Shown here: positions 62,349-64,000 of the stretch, in pieces
Numbering within the stretch: the first letter of the stretch is position 1
Layout of the letters: every line of letters begins with the position of its first letter
Assembly (NCBI RefSeq): GCF_044763875.1
Contig: NZ_JBIWGZ010000006.1
Span: 124,001 to 188,000, forward strand
Length of the DNA: 64,000 nucleotides
Origin: Rummeliibacillus sp044763875
Lineage (GTDB): Bacteria; Bacillota; Bacilli; Bacillales_A; Planococcaceae
Direction of reading: 5' to 3'
The notes under the pieces: model-generated
Database searches by the model: none
What the model was told of the DNA's origin: nothing
What the model saw: only the letters and a program-made list of their open reading frames with translations
Position numbers and translations under genes: made by a program

Positions 62349-63398
62349 TTATGAATGCGCTTTTATTTTTTGCGCACTATATTCATGTATTAATGATGTC
62401 AATCGTTTTAAGACATCAGGATTTACAGATGGAAAGACGCCATGACCTAAATTGAAAATATGGCCAGGTACTTCTAATCCTTGATCGATAATTTCTTTTG
62501 TACGTGCTTCAAGTATTGACCAATCTGCTAGTAATAGCGTAGGATCTAAATTTCCTTGTACGGGCTTAGTTATCCCCATTGCTCGTGCTTCATTTATAGG
62601 TAAACGCCAATCTAAGCCGACTACATCTAAAGGAAGATCTTGCCATTCTAATGCTAGATGACTTGCACCAACACCAAATAAAATCATCGGTACACCTTCG
62701 TCTTTAAGCTCATTGAAAATGCGTGTCATAACAGGTTTGATAAAGATACAATAATCACGATGACTGAGTGCACCTACCCAAGAATCGAAAATTTGGAACG
62801 CTTTTGCACCAGCTTTAATTTGAGCTTTCAAATCTGTGATAATCATATCGCCAAGTTTATCCATTAAAACAAACCAAGCCTCAGGCTGAGATACCATAAA
62901 TGATTTTGTTAAAGCATAGTTTTTAGAAGGGCCACCTTCAATCATATAACTTGCTAACGTAAACGGCGCACCTGCAAAGCCAATTAAAGGTACATCTAAT
63001 TGTTCTTCAGTTAAAAGTTTGATGGTATCAAGTACGAAAGGCACGTGCTCTTCTGGGTTAAATTCCCTTAGATTTTTTACATCCTTCGCTGAGCGAATTG
63101 GATTAGAAATTACTGGACCTATCCCGCCCTTGATTTTAACATCAACACCCATGCCTGGCAGTGGTGTTACGATATCTTTGTATAAAATAGCTGCATCTAC
63201 ACCATAGTTTTGCACTGGTAAATGTGTTACATAAGCACATAATTCAGGTTGATGTGTAATTTCTTCTAATGAGTATTTTTCTTTTATCTTACGATATTCA
63301 GGTTGTGAACGACCTGCTTGTCGCATATACCAAACTGGTGTATAGGCTGTCCTTTCACCTCGTGCTGCGCGCAATAGCGTATCATTAAATGTTCCCAT
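62349..63398 (-). CDS. hemE: Uroporphyrinogen decarboxylase
   Basis: Removes four carboxyl groups from uroporphyrinogen III to give coproporphyrinogen III. The 349-aa TIM-barrel protein has PVWYMRQAGRSQPEYR (about 21-36; substrate-binding Arg), catalytic Asp in AILYKDIVTPL, and GNLDPTLLL plus FNLGHGVFP near the C-terminus. First gene of the hem operon. The nearest purine-rich site (AAGGACGG) is 10-11 nt before the ATG. Confidence 0.96.
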   Translation of the reverse strand: MGTFNDTLLRAARGERTAYTPVWYMRQAGRSQPEYRKIKEKYSLEEITHQPELCAYVTHLPVQNYGVDAAILYKDIVTPLPGMGVDVKIKGGIGPVISNPIRSAKDVKNLREFNPEEHVPFVLDTIKLLTEEQLDVPLIGFAGAPFTLASYMIEGGPSKNYALTKSFMVSQPEAWFVLMDKLGDMIITDLKAQIKAGAKAFQIFDSWVGALSHRDYCIFIKPVMTRIFNELKDEGVPMILFGVGASHLALEWQDLPLDVVGLDWRLPINEARAMGITKPVQGNLDPTLLLADWSILEARTKEIIDQGLEVPGHIFNLGHGVFPSVNPDVLKRLTSLIHEYSAQKIKAHS

Positions 63399-63506
63399 GA
63401 ACAGTAAAACCGTCCTTTCATCAATTCAGTAACTACTTAATTCGACATTCATATCCATTTTTCATGATAGACGTTTCTTTATGCGTTGTATAGTTCAACG
63501 GACTGA

Positions 63507-63547
63507 TTGTCAAAAAAATGTATAAAATGGTGACATCTTTTTGACAA
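63507..63547. promoter_or_regulatory. Inverted repeat between hemE and hmoB
   Basis: TTGTCAAAAAAATG and CATCTTTTTGACAA (14 nt, one mismatch) are separated by 13 nt. On the minus strand the TTGTCA arm is followed after 17 bp by TATACA, so the repeat overlaps a possible hemE promoter. Confidence 0.45.
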
Positions 63548-63619
63548 AGAATCTAATTATGATTTTTTCAAATTTAAGAGATATACTATTATTAACTTTC
63601 ATAGGAAACTTTATACTTT

Positions 63620-63649
63620 TTGTTATTCGGGAATATACTGTGATACAAT
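63620..63649 (+). promoter_or_regulatory. Probable hmoB promoter
   Basis: TTGTTA-N18-TACAAT, about 45 nt before the gene start. No Fur box of the 7-1-7 type was recognised with confidence. Confidence 0.5.
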
Positions 63650-63694
63650 CCCTGATTTTACCTACAAAAGATGTTATTAATAGGAGGAATTTAT

Positions 63695-64000
63695 ATGTTC
63701 ATATATTTAACTTCAGGAACGCCTGAATTTATGCTGAGCCTACAAAAGAAATATTCAAAAGAGAAAATGATTGTATTATACGGTCAAAGTAGCGCTGTTT
63801 TACTTCATGAATCGGCAAAAAAAAGTGTATTTTCTACACCACGAAGTTTTGAAATCATTAGAGAAATCAATGAGTTAGATAAACATGGATTTTTTGTTTT
63901 AAATCATATTCCTGTTAAAAGTGAAAGTCGAAAATTATTTGAAGATCGTTTTTATGATCAAATTCATACAATTGAAGACGAACCAGGTTTTATCGCTTTT
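63695..64000 (+). CDS. hmoB: HmoB-like heme-degrading monooxygenase, N-terminal part
   Basis: 102 codons are visible before the window ends. The frame opens MFIYLTSGTPEFMLSLQKKY after TAGGAGG, and the later part FEDRFYDQIHTIEDEPGF aligns with FENKFKNRAGKVENEPGF of B. subtilis HmoB (YhgC), an antibiotic-biosynthesis-monooxygenase-fold heme oxygenase. The catalytic C-terminal half lies outside. It faces away from hemE; in B. subtilis yhgC is also near hemEHY. Confidence 0.85.
   Translation, partial: MFIYLTSGTPEFMLSLQKKYSKEKMIVLYGQSSAVLLHESAKKSVFSTPRSFEIIREINELDKHGFFVLNHIPVKSESRKLFEDRFYDQIHTIEDEPGFIAF

Noticed and set aside
63548..63620. Fur box before the hmoB-like gene
   Set aside because: Only a loose TAATTATGATT-like stretch is present; it does not reach the 7-1-7 palindrome consensus.

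Overview
The window looks like chromosomal DNA of an aerobic, endospore-forming, low-GC member of the Bacillales. It carries a GerA-type germinant receptor operon, a CotF-like coat protein, WhiA, Crh, CggR, HprK, CtsR-type control of clpP and the coproporphyrin heme branch. Gene order matches Bacillus subtilis in several blocks (yvcI-rapZ-glmR-whiA-crh, trxB-TPR gene-his operon-yvoF-ppaX-lgt-hprK, hemEHY-yhgDE, yhfH-lplJ). The intergenic repeat families and the divergence of the proteins suggest a Planococcaceae-type genus (Lysinibacillus/Rummeliibacillus/Solibacillus-like). That placement is inference, not proven by anything here.

Layout. 0-2.8 kb: cggR-gap with its own promoter and a well-matched CggR operator, plus a glutaredoxin-like protein. 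2.9-9.1 kb: a five-gene operon joining a complete three-component glycosylation set (CsbB, GtrA/GtcA, YfhO) to a histidine kinase and response regulator. 9.5-12.8 kb: a CotF-like coat gene, and a DHA2 drug exporter divergent from its TetR regulator. 12.9-17.6 kb: gerB-gerA-gerC, in which GerA has an exceptional tail of about 50 Gln/Thr/Asn hexapeptides. 17.8-22.6 kb: tRNA-Arg(CCG), clpP and the yvcI-to-crh operon. 23-32.2 kb: trxB, a TPR protein and an eight-gene histidine operon (hisZGDBHAF-hisIE). 32.2-35.6 kb: hprK-lgt-ppaX-yvoF, interrupted by repeat DNA. 36-44.4 kb: lipoprotein cytochrome c551, an EAL-HDOD protein, a DedA protein, an S9 peptidase, an amino-acid permease and lcfB. 44.5-50.3 kb: a Bce-type module (bceRSAB), lplJ and the 41-aa zinc-ribbon-like YhfH. 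50.7-52.6 kb: a VOC dioxygenase and an LLM-class monooxygenase. 53-56.1 kb: yhgDE. 56.2-59.7 kb: an operon of two lipoproteins and a two-component system. 60-63.4 kb: hemEHG (coproporphyrin route). 63.7 kb to the right edge: the start of a divergent hmoB-like heme monooxygenase gene.

Regulatory sites readable by eye include a CggR tandem operator, a CtsR box, candidate FadR, cre and YhgD (TetR) operators, several sigma-A promoters and many intrinsic terminators. The genes are mostly ordinary housekeeping. The unusual material is (i) the GerA repeat tail, which contains a perfect 111-bp internal duplication; (ii) a family of GC-rich, hairpin-rich intergenic elements, two with flanking inverted repeats like a MITE, and three carrying a hairpin module whose outer stem covaries between copies; and (iii) a glycosylation operon with its own two-component system. 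I saw no CRISPR array, prophage, complete insertion sequence, restriction system or defence island.
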